Shown: positions 1 through 9,028 of the stretch, piece after piece
Layout: each line of letters begins with the position of its first letter
Position numbering within the stretch: position 1 is the first letter of the stretch
Origin: an uncultured Gemmata sp.
GTDB taxonomy: Bacteria > Planctomycetota > Planctomycetia > Gemmatales > Gemmataceae
DNA length: 64,000 bases
Reading direction: 5' to 3'
Assembly (NCBI GenBank): GCA_937924775.1
Contig: CALDUT010000007.1
Location: 1 to 64,000 of the forward strand
Position numbers and translations under genes: made by a program
The notes under the pieces: model-generated
What the model was told of the DNA's origin: nothing
The model's database searches: none
The model's input: the letters and a program-made list of their open reading frames with translations, nothing else

Positions 1-646
1 CGCCGGGGTTGGTCGCGACGCGAAGGATACGCTCGAGAATGGCTTCGGGCATCTGGCAGGGGTGGCCGGTACGCTCACGGAAAGTGCCACACACACGCGG
101 CACATGCCAGGTATCATCGAAGGGGGTGAAGTGGTCGGGGCTGTCCTGGGGGCGCAATATCCAGGTGTCGTCCGGGAGCTTGCCCTTGGGATTGGCCCGG
201 GCGTCGGCGTAGGTGGTCTGCCGAGCACTGGGCACACGCACGGCGTCGGCATTGAAGGTATAGCACTGGGGATCGCGGACGTAATAGAGAATGTGGGTGT
301 GGCTGCGGTTAAACTTTTTGGTGCAGGCCACACCGAAGGTGTAGTGCCAGATGATCCAATTGCGGAGTGTCAGGCCGAGGGCATCGAGGCGGATCTTGTG
401 TTCGGCCACAAATTCATCGCCGATGGCCAGGAAGAACGATCCGGTAGGCTTGAGGACCCGGGCACAGGCGGACAGCCAGGTCTGGGCCCAGGCTAAATAG
501 TCGTCGCGGGGGCGGCGGTCGTTGTAGAGGTCGTAGGAGTAGCCGATGTTGAAGGGCGGGTCGGCAAAGACCAGGTCGAACGACGCCGGGGGCCAATCGG
601 CCAACACCGCCACACAATCCCCGACAATGACTTCATTCCAACGCAT
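1..646 (-). CDS. Site-specific DNA methyltransferase (partial, C-terminus off the window)
   Basis: The minus-strand reading frame is open from an ATG at 646 to the window edge (215 codons). The protein starts MRWNEVIVGDC and has the catalytic motif DPPFNIGY near residue 29. A helix-rich YLAWAQTWL segment and VLKPTGSFFLAIGDE follow. This order, with the DPPY-type motif before the SAM-binding FxGxG part, is that of beta-class N6-adenine or N4-cytosine amino-methyltransferases. The FxGxG part should follow just outside the window, since the visible end (RILRVATNPG) is the usual lead-in to it. It would methylate DNA in the cytoplasm. No partner restriction gene is visible, so it may be an orphan regulatory or epigenetic enzyme. 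An AGGA lies about 8 nt upstream of the start. Family is confident, target base and sequence unknown. Confidence 0.88.
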   Translation of the reverse strand, partial: MRWNEVIVGDCVAVLADWPPASFDLVFADPPFNIGYSYDLYNDRRPRDDYLAWAQTWLSACARVLKPTGSFFLAIGDEFVAEHKIRLDALGLTLRNWIIWHYTFGVACTKKFNRSHTHILYYVRDPQCYTFNADAVRVPSARQTTYADARANPKGKLPDDTWILRPQDSPDHFTPFDDTWHVPRVCGTFRERTGHPCQMPEAILERILRVATNPG

Positions 647-957
647 ACCGGGATCCTTTTCCCAGGTCCGATTGTTCAGGCTTTTCTGTAAAGTTGCAAG
701 AAACGCTAAAAACGCGTCAGGAAAATGTAGTAATTTTGCGGGAATGCAGCAGGTTTTGAGATGCGATTATAGGGATTAGGGAAATTGGAAGAATTGCCGG
801 GATTGGGATGGCTGGACTGATGGGTGGCCGCGGCGGCCCTCGCGCTTCCGCGGCGACTGGTGAATGTGGCAAAGTTGGCCCGCTCAGCGCTGGACGGGGC
901 GCTGGTCGCACGGTTCAGCGGCCCGCGGAACCCGACGCAGCGTGGGGCAGCAGCCGA
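647..957. other. Intergenic region upstream of the methyltransferase
   Basis: About 310 bases between the methyltransferase start and the stop of the next minus-strand gene. Positions 690-800 are noticeably AT-richer than the flanking genes, as expected for a promoter of the leftward methyltransferase. No clear -35/-10 pair, RNA gene or repeat is visible. Short reading frames here look like chance frames. Confidence 0.4.
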
Positions 958-1629
958 TTACTTGGCAATGTCACAGACGAGGGTGGCGTAGTTGCGAATC
1001 TCCTCGTACTTTTTGCCTGCGTGTTCACCCTTTTTCGCTTCGATGAGTTTCGTGTACACGGCATAGCGGCCTGCGCCTTGCACCGGCGGCGTGTAGCCGT
1101 CTTTATCGGTTTTGAGGGCTTTCTTTTCGCCGCTGGGCAAAAGGACGGTGGTTTCCGCTTCAGGTAGGGGTTGACCCTGAGCCAACACACGGAAGCGGAC
1201 CTGGCCGCTGCTGCCGTCCGCGACCACTTCGAGCGGGTGTTGGCCGCCGATGGGCTGGGCAAAGGCCTTCCCAATCACCGCTTTGGGGAAGTACACGAGC
1301 TTGAAAGGCGGGGCATCGCCTTTTTGGAGGACCCCATAATCCGTGGTGCCAAAGACGATCCGATCCCCGGCGCCGGGCAGATTGATGACATAAAACGAAG
1401 TGTCTTTTTTCCAATCCAGTGGCGTGTCTTTCCCCGTCGCCACCGCGCGGAGAGTCAGTTTCGTGTTGGCGATTTTCTCAATGTTGACATTGTCATCAGG
1501 ATCGAGGGTATCGCTGAAAACCACTTTGGCCGATTCGCCCTTCTCGTCGGGCACGATGAAGGGGAAATGGGCCTGGGCTACAGTGACCGTCAGCAGGCCG
1601 ACCGTCAGCACACCAACCAACCGGTACAT
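958..1629 (-). CDS. DUF4198-like secreted protein
   Basis: 223 residues. The ATG at 1629 is chosen because a strong GAGGAGG sits about 7 nt upstream and the protein then opens directly with a signal peptide (MYRLVGVLTVGLL...VAQA, cleavage before HFPFIV). The mature part resembles the DUF4198 family (nickel-transport-associated or carboxypeptidase-regulatory-like beta sandwiches): an early PFIVPD segment, a central LVYFPKAVIGKAF and a C-terminal KTDKDGYTPP beta-hairpin. It probably lies in the periplasm or at the cell surface. The substrate is unknown and a nickel role is not supported by the neighbours. A longer frame to 1752 exists but adds an unlikely Arg-rich leader. Confidence 0.75.
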   Translation of the reverse strand: MYRLVGVLTVGLLTVTVAQAHFPFIVPDEKGESAKVVFSDTLDPDDNVNIEKIANTKLTLRAVATGKDTPLDWKKDTSFYVINLPGAGDRIVFGTTDYGVLQKGDAPPFKLVYFPKAVIGKAFAQPIGGQHPLEVVADGSSGQVRFRVLAQGQPLPEAETTVLLPSGEKKALKTDKDGYTPPVQGAGRYAVYTKLIEAKKGEHAGKKYEEIRNYATLVCDIAK

Positions 1630-1744
1630 AGGATGCCTCCTCGGTGATCTCCGGCGGATGAATTGCCGGCTAGGATGTTGTAGCAGGTCGCGGACGAACA
1701 AAAGTGGACAAATGATTGCTGATGTGCCACGGTCGACTTGGGAG

Positions 1745-2905
1745 CTACTCATCGGTTCGAATCAAAAGATCGGGAATATCTGTGGTGACACCGCGCACGG
1801 TGATCCGCTTGAACGGCCACTCCAGCGGTGGGGTGACTGGGACGCAGCCGGTGTCGGTGACCAGCAGGGTATCGACCGACGCCGCAGCGCCCAGGCGCGG
1901 TTGCCACAGAATCGCCTGACCGGCGCTGAAGGGTTCGTCGCGGCCGGCCCGGCGGAGTTCCTCGGCAGGGAATCGCCCCGCGCCATAGCCGGGTTGACTC
2001 ATGCGACCATCGAATTCCAGCGGCGTGTTGGCTAGCAGAAGCGACGCGACATCGGCCACGGAGGCGATGGTGGCCCCCGGTTCGGTGTAGGAGCGATACA
2101 CGGCGGCCAGTTTCACCGCGGCGTCGTGAGCCATACGGAAGTCGTCGGGCGGGGGGCCGAAGCACACCGTGCGTGAGGCTGTCACGAACAGTCCTTCCCA
2201 TTCCCCGGTTGCCTGGACAACGCACGAGCGGCTCACCGTAGCGGTCGAGAAGCCAGTGCGGCGGAATTTCACCGCGCGATCGTCGGCCGTGACACTCAAG
2301 ACCGCGGGGTGAATGCCGTGATGGAGGAGGCGATGACCGAGTTGACCGGCGATTTCCTCTTCGGTCTCCCCTCGGCGCAAGGTCCGCGCCGTTGCTTCGA
2401 CCGCGTGGGCCACCCACCGACCGAGCTCGCAGTAACGCTGCTGTTCGTAGGGCGTCAGCACGCGCACAAAGGGGCGCAGGCGGTCGTTGATGAGAGAGAG
2501 ATTGGGAAACGGCCGGTCGGCGGCCACCGTGCGACCCGCGGTGATATTGGCCAGCAACTCCGACCGGCCACCGTACCACGCCCATTCCTTCAGTTGGAAA
2601 CCGAGTTGGTCGATTTCCTCATCGAAGAACCGCTGCGTGTCGATGTTGGAGCACAGTAGCCAGCGTTGCCGGCCATTGGTGAAGATACCAGGGCGTTCGG
2701 AATCGGCGATCAGTCCGCGGACCGTCAGGCCCGCGGTGAACCACGCGACATGCGCGGGCATAAGAAGCAGGGCCGCTTCGCAGTTCATCACCGCGAGTAC
2801 GTCGGCCACTTGCTGTTGTTTGCTGTCGATATCGGCCCGGCGGGCCGCGATCGAATCGGCGTGCGCCATAGGAAAGCAGAGTCCGGGGGAGAGCAGCCGG
2901 TTCAT
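1745..2905 (-). CDS. M24 (pita-bread fold) peptidase-like protein, probable non-metal variant
   Basis: 386 residues. The start ATG at 2905 overlaps the stop of the upstream gene (ATGA), indicating translational coupling. The length and the two-lobed layout (substrate lobe to about residue 150, then a catalytic lobe) match the M24 Xaa-Pro aminopeptidase/creatinase superfamily. Metal-dependent members carry two Asp in a DxGxxxxGYxxDxTRT motif. Here the equivalent stretch near residues 231-246 reads QATGEWEGLFVTASRT, so both Asp are gone, and the expected HGxG-type His is also not obvious (GYGAG instead). It may therefore be a creatinase-like metal-free hydrolase or a binding protein. Cytoplasmic; no signal peptide. 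The role beside the secreted dehydrogenase is unknown. Confidence 0.72.
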   Translation of the reverse strand: MNRLLSPGLCFPMAHADSIAARRADIDSKQQQVADVLAVMNCEAALLLMPAHVAWFTAGLTVRGLIADSERPGIFTNGRQRWLLCSNIDTQRFFDEEIDQLGFQLKEWAWYGGRSELLANITAGRTVAADRPFPNLSLINDRLRPFVRVLTPYEQQRYCELGRWVAHAVEATARTLRRGETEEEIAGQLGHRLLHHGIHPAVLSVTADDRAVKFRRTGFSTATVSRSCVVQATGEWEGLFVTASRTVCFGPPPDDFRMAHDAAVKLAAVYRSYTEPGATIASVADVASLLLANTPLEFDGRMSQPGYGAGRFPAEELRRAGRDEPFSAGQAILWQPRLGAAASVDTLLVTDTGCVPVTPPLEWPFKRITVRGVTTDIPDLLIRTDE

Positions 2906-5900
2906 TTCTTCAGACTGCGGCACCATTCGGTCAGTAACTCCACGCCGGCGTGATCGACGCGATAGGTGGAGAGGGGGGGCATCTGACCGCTATTGGGTCC
3001 GCGCACACTCAGGCGATGCAGCAACACACTCCGCGCAGGGTCGCCGGGGGCGATGAGCCGGGCCGCGGGTCGATCGAACGTTTGGTGGACCGGTTTTTCG
3101 TCGATCAGGCGCATCTTCTCCCACGGTGTGGTGTAGTGCAGTTGCATTGGGGCATTGCCGCCCCCGGCTTCGACATGACAACTGGCACAATTGCTATGCA
3201 AGTAAGCTTTGACGCGCCGGTCGAGCGGCTGGCTGGGGTCGAAGGGGTTGGGCAGTTTCGGCAGTTGCTCAGGTGATCGGGGCAACAGCGGGCTGGGCTG
3301 GGCCGTCCGCTGCTGGGGTTGTTGCTGTTCGGCGGCGTCGGCCGCCGGAGCGACTTCGCGGGCCCAATCGACCGTCAGCAGGCCCAGATGTTCGAGGACC
3401 CGCAGTTGGTTGTCGGTGCGGCCGTTGGGGTAGGTGTGGTCTTTGTTCATTTGCATTTCGCACAGCCCCAGAACGAAGTTGGCAGCGCGGCTGTGGCAGA
3501 CCATGCATTCTGCCCGGCTGGGGTAGTGCCACAGTTGTTCGCGCACGCCGGTGGCAGTGCGGAGGGTGAAGGCGACATCGGCTCCGGGGGCATCGACGAG
3601 GGTGGCATCAGTCCCCTCGGGGTTCCAGCGGTAAGAATAACCGTACCATTCCCCGCCCTGTTTGGTGAGGAAGCGGGTTTCGATCCAGCGGCGGCTGGCC
3701 GGGTCGCCTTCCGTCATTTCCAGGGCAAAGCTTTTGATGATGACGGTCTTATCCGGGAAGTTCCAGCCGTTGTGCCGCGTGTATCCAATGGTGCCATCCG
3801 GGATGGCGATAAAGCGTTCTTTGTGGGCGCCATCCGACCAGAAGGGAGCGTTCACCGAATACGGAATGACGCCGGGTTTCATCCGGTGGTCTTGGACTGA
3901 ATCGAAAAGCCCGCTGGCGCTGAGCGTTCGCGGGAAGGTGGTGTCGGCCTTGGTGGTGTTGGGGGTGAGGGTGAAGAAACCGCCATCCCCAGCCGGCCCA
4001 TGATGGCAGATGAGCAATTCTCCCGCAGGATCGAAGGCGAAACCAGTGATCTTCAGGGAGGTGATCGCCAACTTTTTGTGCCATTCGATCTGGGTCCCGT
4101 CGTGCTTGACGGCCCAGATGTGCCCGGTGCTGTAATCGCCGTAGATGTAAGCCCCCCGCAACTCGGGGTATTTCTGGCCGCGATACACCACGCCTCCGGT
4201 GAGGGAACGGGCTTCGGAGTGATGGTGTTCCACGGTGGGTTTGGCAAAGGGTTTGGGGCCGGCGGGGCGGTTGAGATGGAACGGGTGGCTGCCTTCCATC
4301 ACACTCCAGCCGTAGTTAGCGCCCTTTTGGACCAGATAGGCCTGTTCCCAGAGGTCTTGGCCGTTCTGCCCCACCCACAGTTGCCGAGATTCGGCATCGA
4401 AGGTGATCCGCCAGGGGTTGCGGAGGCCCATCGCCCACGTTTCCGGGGCAAATCCTGGTTGGCCGACAAACGGATTGTCTTTGGGGATACCGTAGGCTTT
4501 CCCCTCGGCGGGATGATCCACGTCGATGCGGAGGACTTTCGCTAACAGCAGGTCGGTGCGTTGCCCAGTGAGGTTGGTATCGGAGTCCGACGTTCCATCG
4601 CCGCTGGTGACGTACATCAGCCCCGCGTCGTCGAAGCAGATGGCGCAGCCGTTGTGCCCGTCTGACTCCCACGAGAGGATTTCCTTTTCGCTGTGGGGGT
4701 CGATGGTGTACGGCGGCCGGGTGGTCATGGTGTAGCGGCTGATGATGCTCCGTTTGTGTTGGGCCTTGGGCGGCCGGCCGTTCCAACCGATGTAGACGTA
4801 GCCGTTGTCTTTCCAGCGGGGATGAAAGGCGATGTCGTAGGCGGTGCCGCCGTGGGGCGTCTCGAGCAGGCGCACAGCGTCGCGGGCAGTGGTTTTCGCA
4901 CCGAAGGGGAAGCGCCAGATCGTGGTCGGGCCGTAGGGGCGGGGTTGCGTGACCACGAGCATCTCCTGGGTTCCCGGAATGCGAACCGTACAAATGGGAT
5001 ACTCGGGCCGGTAACCCTCCAGTACCCGGGTGGCGACAAACGGCCGGGGCGGATCGGGGAAACCCACCACCGTGCTGGTGGTCAGCGGTTCGCGTTTCTC
5101 AAGACCGAAGGGTTTGGCCGTTTTCGCATCCGGGCCGGCGAAGATCAGGGTCGCGTAGTCTTCGGTTTGATGGAAGAAGGGAGGAATCTTCTTTTGGGTA
5201 ATCGGGGCGATGCAGGAGATTTCCGCGTCCTTCCAGCGGTGGTTGTAATCGAAGCGGCAGAGGTTGAATTTCCATTTCTCCCCGGGCTGGGGGCGGCCGC
5301 CGGTACGGCGGAAATCCGTCCACGGGATGCGCCCCTCCACACTCCAGCCGCGGTCGAGGTCGTTGCGCTGGTTGAGTGTACCGCGGAGCTTCACTTGGGA
5401 TTCCATACGGAATTTCCCCACCCGGGCTTGTTGCTCCATGGTGGCGAAATCGTAACGGGGGTAGAACGCATCGAAGCGGGTGTTGGCCGCGGACACTTGG
5501 AACTCGTAGTAGCCGGTTTTTTCCGCATCGGGGCGCAAGAAGAGTTCAAAAACATCGTTCTTCCACAAAGCCCCGTCGTGTTCGGGGATGTCCGCGAACA
5601 GATCCGAGTCCTCCATCTCGGCATGGAAGTAGAGGTACTCGCGATCCCACAGCAGCCGGGCGGTGCTCGTGGTGCGGGCCCGACGGGCCTGGTTGCCTAA
5701 CCACGGAAGGTAAAAGCTTGTGATCGCAGGAGCGTGCTGCCATGCCGGTTCATCCGCGACCCCATCGAGGGTGATGGGCGAATCGGTCCAGGCGCAGACA
5801 AACTCGGTGGGCGGGGCGGCTTTCAGAGGAGGAGGAATGGGATGGTCCGGTGGCGACTGGCGTTCGCCCCACGCCGTGACAAAATGCGCTGAAACCACCA

Positions 5901-5931
5901 GAAGCGTGATTGCAATACTGCGGCGTAGCAT
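2902..5931 (-). CDS. Secreted CBM9-like / glucose-sorbosone dehydrogenase-like / cytochrome c protein
   Basis: 1009 residues with an N-terminal signal peptide (MLRRSIAITLLVVSAHFVTAWG). Domains in order: a CBM9-like beta sandwich (about 45-260; PITLDGVADEPAW, NDVFELFLRPD); a six-bladed PQQ sugar-dehydrogenase-like propeller (about 290-650; GMRNPW-like GLRNPWRITFD, GANYGWSVMEG, GGVVYRG, YIYGDYSTG); and a C-terminal cytochrome region with CMVCH at 809-813 and CASCH at 915-919, where QMPP near 984 offers a possible Met ligand. It would oxidise a sugar or polyol outside the cytoplasm and pass electrons to its own haems. The mix is typical of large planctomycete cytochrome proteins. Substrate is unknown. 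The M24 gene is translationally coupled downstream. Confidence 0.83.
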   Translation of the reverse strand: MLRRSIAITLLVVSAHFVTAWGERQSPPDHPIPPPLKAAPPTEFVCAWTDSPITLDGVADEPAWQHAPAITSFYLPWLGNQARRARTTSTARLLWDREYLYFHAEMEDSDLFADIPEHDGALWKNDVFELFLRPDAEKTGYYEFQVSAANTRFDAFYPRYDFATMEQQARVGKFRMESQVKLRGTLNQRNDLDRGWSVEGRIPWTDFRRTGGRPQPGEKWKFNLCRFDYNHRWKDAEISCIAPITQKKIPPFFHQTEDYATLIFAGPDAKTAKPFGLEKREPLTTSTVVGFPDPPRPFVATRVLEGYRPEYPICTVRIPGTQEMLVVTQPRPYGPTTIWRFPFGAKTTARDAVRLLETPHGGTAYDIAFHPRWKDNGYVYIGWNGRPPKAQHKRSIISRYTMTTRPPYTIDPHSEKEILSWESDGHNGCAICFDDAGLMYVTSGDGTSDSDTNLTGQRTDLLLAKVLRIDVDHPAEGKAYGIPKDNPFVGQPGFAPETWAMGLRNPWRITFDAESRQLWVGQNGQDLWEQAYLVQKGANYGWSVMEGSHPFHLNRPAGPKPFAKPTVEHHHSEARSLTGGVVYRGQKYPELRGAYIYGDYSTGHIWAVKHDGTQIEWHKKLAITSLKITGFAFDPAGELLICHHGPAGDGGFFTLTPNTTKADTTFPRTLSASGLFDSVQDHRMKPGVIPYSVNAPFWSDGAHKERFIAIPDGTIGYTRHNGWNFPDKTVIIKSFALEMTEGDPASRRWIETRFLTKQGGEWYGYSYRWNPEGTDATLVDAPGADVAFTLRTATGVREQLWHYPSRAECMVCHSRAANFVLGLCEMQMNKDHTYPNGRTDNQLRVLEHLGLLTVDWAREVAPAADAAEQQQPQQRTAQPSPLLPRSPEQLPKLPNPFDPSQPLDRRVKAYLHSNCASCHVEAGGGNAPMQLHYTTPWEKMRLIDEKPVHQTFDRPAARLIAPGDPARSVLLHRLSVRGPNSGQMPPLSTYRVDHAGVELLTEWCRSLKK

Positions 5932-6184
5932 GGACCCACCCGAAGAAGCGCCAGAAACCGAATGCGCTTATGGTAACCGCGTAACCGCTGTCATGGCAAC
6001 CGGTTCTGCCGGGTTGGGTGTGCAAGGCCGCGGCCCGGCAGGGGCCCCACCGCTGGAGGGAAGCTCCCGGGTGTGTCTGCGGCCGCTGCATGGCTTTCAC
6101 CGGGGGACGAATCGGGGAATTCCCAAACCCCTCCGACGGGCCGACACGACCCACACGATAACCGGGCAGCCGCAATACTACGCT

Positions 6185-8632
6185 TCAACCGACATAGACA
6201 CTGGTGGTCAGCCCGGGCCACGGATGGAACCACTGCACCACCGACGGATCGTTGGACCGAAGCGCCGGCGGTGCGAACCGAGCGACCAGGCCGTTATTGG
6301 GCGTCGCGGGGGTGGCGAGGATGTCGGTGCGGCCATCGCCATCGGCATCGACGGCGGCCACGCGCAAGCCCGTCGGGCTGGCCCAGGTGTACATGCTAGT
6401 AATGCTGATGTCGCCCCAACCAGCGGCCAGGCCATAGCCACTGACAACCCGTAAGTGGGCAAGTCCGCTTTGCGGAGCCGCGATGATATCGGCGTAACCA
6501 TCGCCATCAATATCCCCCACAGCGATACTCAGACCGTTGCGCATCGAGGGATCGAAGATGTAGAAATCGTTGGCCAGGCGTTGCGGGCCCCAGCCCCAAG
6601 TCAATGCCCGGCCATCGAAGATGGCGATGTGGGGACCGGCACCGAATCCTGGCGCGGTCACCAGATCAGCGTAACCATCGCGGTTGATGTCGCCCAGGGC
6701 CACGCGCACCCCACCGACAAAACCGGGTTGGTAGGCATAGAAACTCGCCAATTCTGCCAAGTTCCGGCCACTGAACACTTTCACATGCGGCGACAGGCCC
6801 AAATCGGCCCCTACGGCAATATCGGGAATGCCGTCGCCGTCCATATCCCCGGCATCTACCCACAGCCCGCCTTGATAGCCGGGGAAGGGTTCCCAATCGG
6901 CGATCAGAGCCGCGGTGACACCATCCCAGATGCGCACCCGTGCCGTGATGCCGGCCCCAGTGGCGGTGATCAGATCGGCCACACCATCTCGGGTGATGTC
7001 GGCCCGGGCAATACGCACACCACCGCGATAGCCATCGCCAAACGGCACCACCCGTATGGCCAGGCTGCCATCGGGGCGGTAGACGGAAACCGTCGATGGC
7101 AACACGCCCGCGTCGTTGGCCACGGCCCAACCGGCGGGGCTGGTGCTGCGCTGGCTGCCTGCGGGGTGCAGCGGGGATGCCAACGGCGGAGCGACCACCG
7201 GGGCGGAAGAACTCGGCGGCGGCCCGGCCGGCCGGGCCGATGGCGGGGTGGCCGAACGCGGCGGGCCCAGCAAGCCGTAAGGAGTATTCAGATTCACCAC
7301 ACTGAAGTCGGTCCGCGTGGGGTTGCGATTGGCATCAACACTACTCACCGCTTCCAAGCCGGCGAAGGTGATCTGACCACGGTAGCTGGCTGCCACAGGG
7401 TAGAACAATTGATTCCGCACCGGGTCGTTCTGCCGATAAATCGTTTGCAACGACCAGCTATTGCCGTGGAGCGTGGCCAGGCGGATTTGCCCCGCGAATT
7501 GGTTGGCGAAGCTGACCGGCAGATGCTCCGCGGCTTCATCCGAAAAGACGATATTGGGTCGGCCGGCGGAATCGAAGAACAACTGCGGGGCAAACCCGGT
7601 GAAACGTGGCCCATCTCCGGCCACATAGCGATCGGGGGTACTGGCCACCACGCTGCGTCGCCACGACCCATTCACCAGCGTATGGTACAACAGCTGCGAG
7701 CTTTGCGGCGAACCGGTGTTGAAGCGATCCACATAATAGCTGGCAATCGCCACCTGCCCGGTAGGAGAAACGGCCACACTGGCTCCCAACCCGGCATCCG
7801 CGGTGCCATCGTGGGGGGCCATCACCACTTGCGACGCCCAGCGACCACCGCGGTTGGTGGCGTACATCAGCGTGCTTTGGACCGTGGAGAATGCCCCGGC
7901 GATGTAGAACTGCGGCGTGTAGGTGACGTGGGCCCACCCTTGGGCATCCACGGCTAGTGAGAGGAAACGCGGGGCCCACCGGCCACCGAGGAACCACACG
8001 TCCTGGCTCAGATCCGCGGTTGCCGCGATGCGGGCAAACTGCCAGTGTCCGCTAGTGTTGGTGGCGTAATGCAAAAAGCCGGTGCCGAAGTTCCCAACCC
8101 CGGTGGCCAGCGCATTCGTTTCGGTGAAGATGAAGTGGATCGTGTTATTGGGCCCGGCTGCGGCCACCAGGTTATTCGGCCCCCATTGGCTCATCCAAGG
8201 GGGGGTGATGGTTTCGATCCACTGCCAGCCAGCGGCGGTGCGGGCGTAGTGCTGGATGAGCGTTTGATGCCGGCCCTGGCTGCTGTTCCACTGTTTTTCG
8301 AGGAACAGCGCATGCGGCGTACCATCGGTGGTGAAGACCAATTGTGCCGTCTGCGCGGCCTTCTGGACGTCGTCGCGGCTGTGGTATTGGCCGGCGGTGT
8401 AGCTGCGGGCGGTCGCCACGGCCGATTCGTGCCAACTGCCGGTCACCCGCGCGCGGTACACGAGGGTCTCACCATTCCAAAGGAGCTGACCGAGTTCCCC
8501 GGTGGGGCTGTATTGTGTCCAATTGAATTCGCCCGCCGGGATCATCGAACCGGCAGGGGTGAGGCGATCTTCGAGTTGTTCCACCACCCAGGGTTTCACG
8601 CTCAGCGCCGGCCGGTGCGCGCGACGACTCAT
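6185..8632 (-). CDS. FG-GAP repeat surface protein with planctomycete LEDRLTPA export motif
   Basis: 815 residues from the ATG at 8632, preceded by AGGTG; an upstream start at 8707 adds 25 residues without support. The N-terminus holds VVEQLEDRLTPAG, a motif repeatedly seen at the start of exported Gemmata-type proteins and thought to act in export or anchoring. Residues about 40-480 are beta-rich with repeated APHDGTAD/YYVDRF-like segments. After a Pro/Ser-rich linker (about 490-540) come several FG-GAP/VCBS-type calcium-binding repeats (GDMDGDGIPD, GDINRDGYAD, GDIDGDGYAD, VDADGDGRTD) forming an integrin-alpha-like propeller. Probably cell-surface adhesion or matrix; the ligand is unknown. 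Confidence 0.8.
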   Translation of the reverse strand: MSRRAHRPALSVKPWVVEQLEDRLTPAGSMIPAGEFNWTQYSPTGELGQLLWNGETLVYRARVTGSWHESAVATARSYTAGQYHSRDDVQKAAQTAQLVFTTDGTPHALFLEKQWNSSQGRHQTLIQHYARTAAGWQWIETITPPWMSQWGPNNLVAAAGPNNTIHFIFTETNALATGVGNFGTGFLHYATNTSGHWQFARIAATADLSQDVWFLGGRWAPRFLSLAVDAQGWAHVTYTPQFYIAGAFSTVQSTLMYATNRGGRWASQVVMAPHDGTADAGLGASVAVSPTGQVAIASYYVDRFNTGSPQSSQLLYHTLVNGSWRRSVVASTPDRYVAGDGPRFTGFAPQLFFDSAGRPNIVFSDEAAEHLPVSFANQFAGQIRLATLHGNSWSLQTIYRQNDPVRNQLFYPVAASYRGQITFAGLEAVSSVDANRNPTRTDFSVVNLNTPYGLLGPPRSATPPSARPAGPPPSSSAPVVAPPLASPLHPAGSQRSTSPAGWAVANDAGVLPSTVSVYRPDGSLAIRVVPFGDGYRGGVRIARADITRDGVADLITATGAGITARVRIWDGVTAALIADWEPFPGYQGGLWVDAGDMDGDGIPDIAVGADLGLSPHVKVFSGRNLAELASFYAYQPGFVGGVRVALGDINRDGYADLVTAPGFGAGPHIAIFDGRALTWGWGPQRLANDFYIFDPSMRNGLSIAVGDIDGDGYADIIAAPQSGLAHLRVVSGYGLAAGWGDISITSMYTWASPTGLRVAAVDADGDGRTDILATPATPNNGLVARFAPPALRSNDPSVVQWFHPWPGLTTSVYVG

Positions 8633-9028
8633 CAGACACCTGATCGTTACAAGAGCCTTCGCCGATGGCATCCGCGTGCCGGCAAGAACCCAGAAAACCC
8701 GCGACACGACCGGTACGCGGGTTGACGACGGCGACGGGTTCCTTGTCGAGCGTGGCCGATGCGACCAGCGGTTGGGTTCTGGAGGGGGTCCCGAACGTGG
8801 ACCCGTTACTAACGTTTGCCCGGATCCGCGTCAAGCTTCCTCCGCAGATTCTGGAGGCCATCAACGGCATTGGCCGTGAGGCTACCCCAGGAACAATATC
8901 CGGTCTTCGCCATCTTTTCGTGCAGTCCACGCCGCCATCCCACCGATCGCTACCGGCGGCCCGCACCTGGAAAATCGCCTAAATTACCCCCGCTACCGGA
9001 TGAGTGCAACCGCAACTAAGATAACCGC
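8633..9028. other. Intergenic region between divergent genes
   Basis: About 395 bases between the FG-GAP gene (leftward) and the ABC exporter ATPase (rightward). It must hold both promoters. Small frames of 60-105 codons run through it on both strands, but none has a convincing start signal or recognisable product. No clear promoter, hairpin with a T-run, or RNA gene was seen. Confidence 0.35.

Noticed and set aside
1749-1775. GGTTCGAATC-like T-loop sequence suggesting a tRNA
   Set aside because: It is part of the coding end of the M24 gene, and no acceptor stem or anticodon arm can be formed around it.
3176-3196. Sigma-54-like TGGCAC...TTGC word
   Set aside because: The spacing between the two elements is far too short and it lies inside a coding region.
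8665-8982. 105-codon plus-strand frame before the ABC exporter
   Set aside because: No ribosome site, no recognisable motif, biased composition; it lies in a divergent promoter region.
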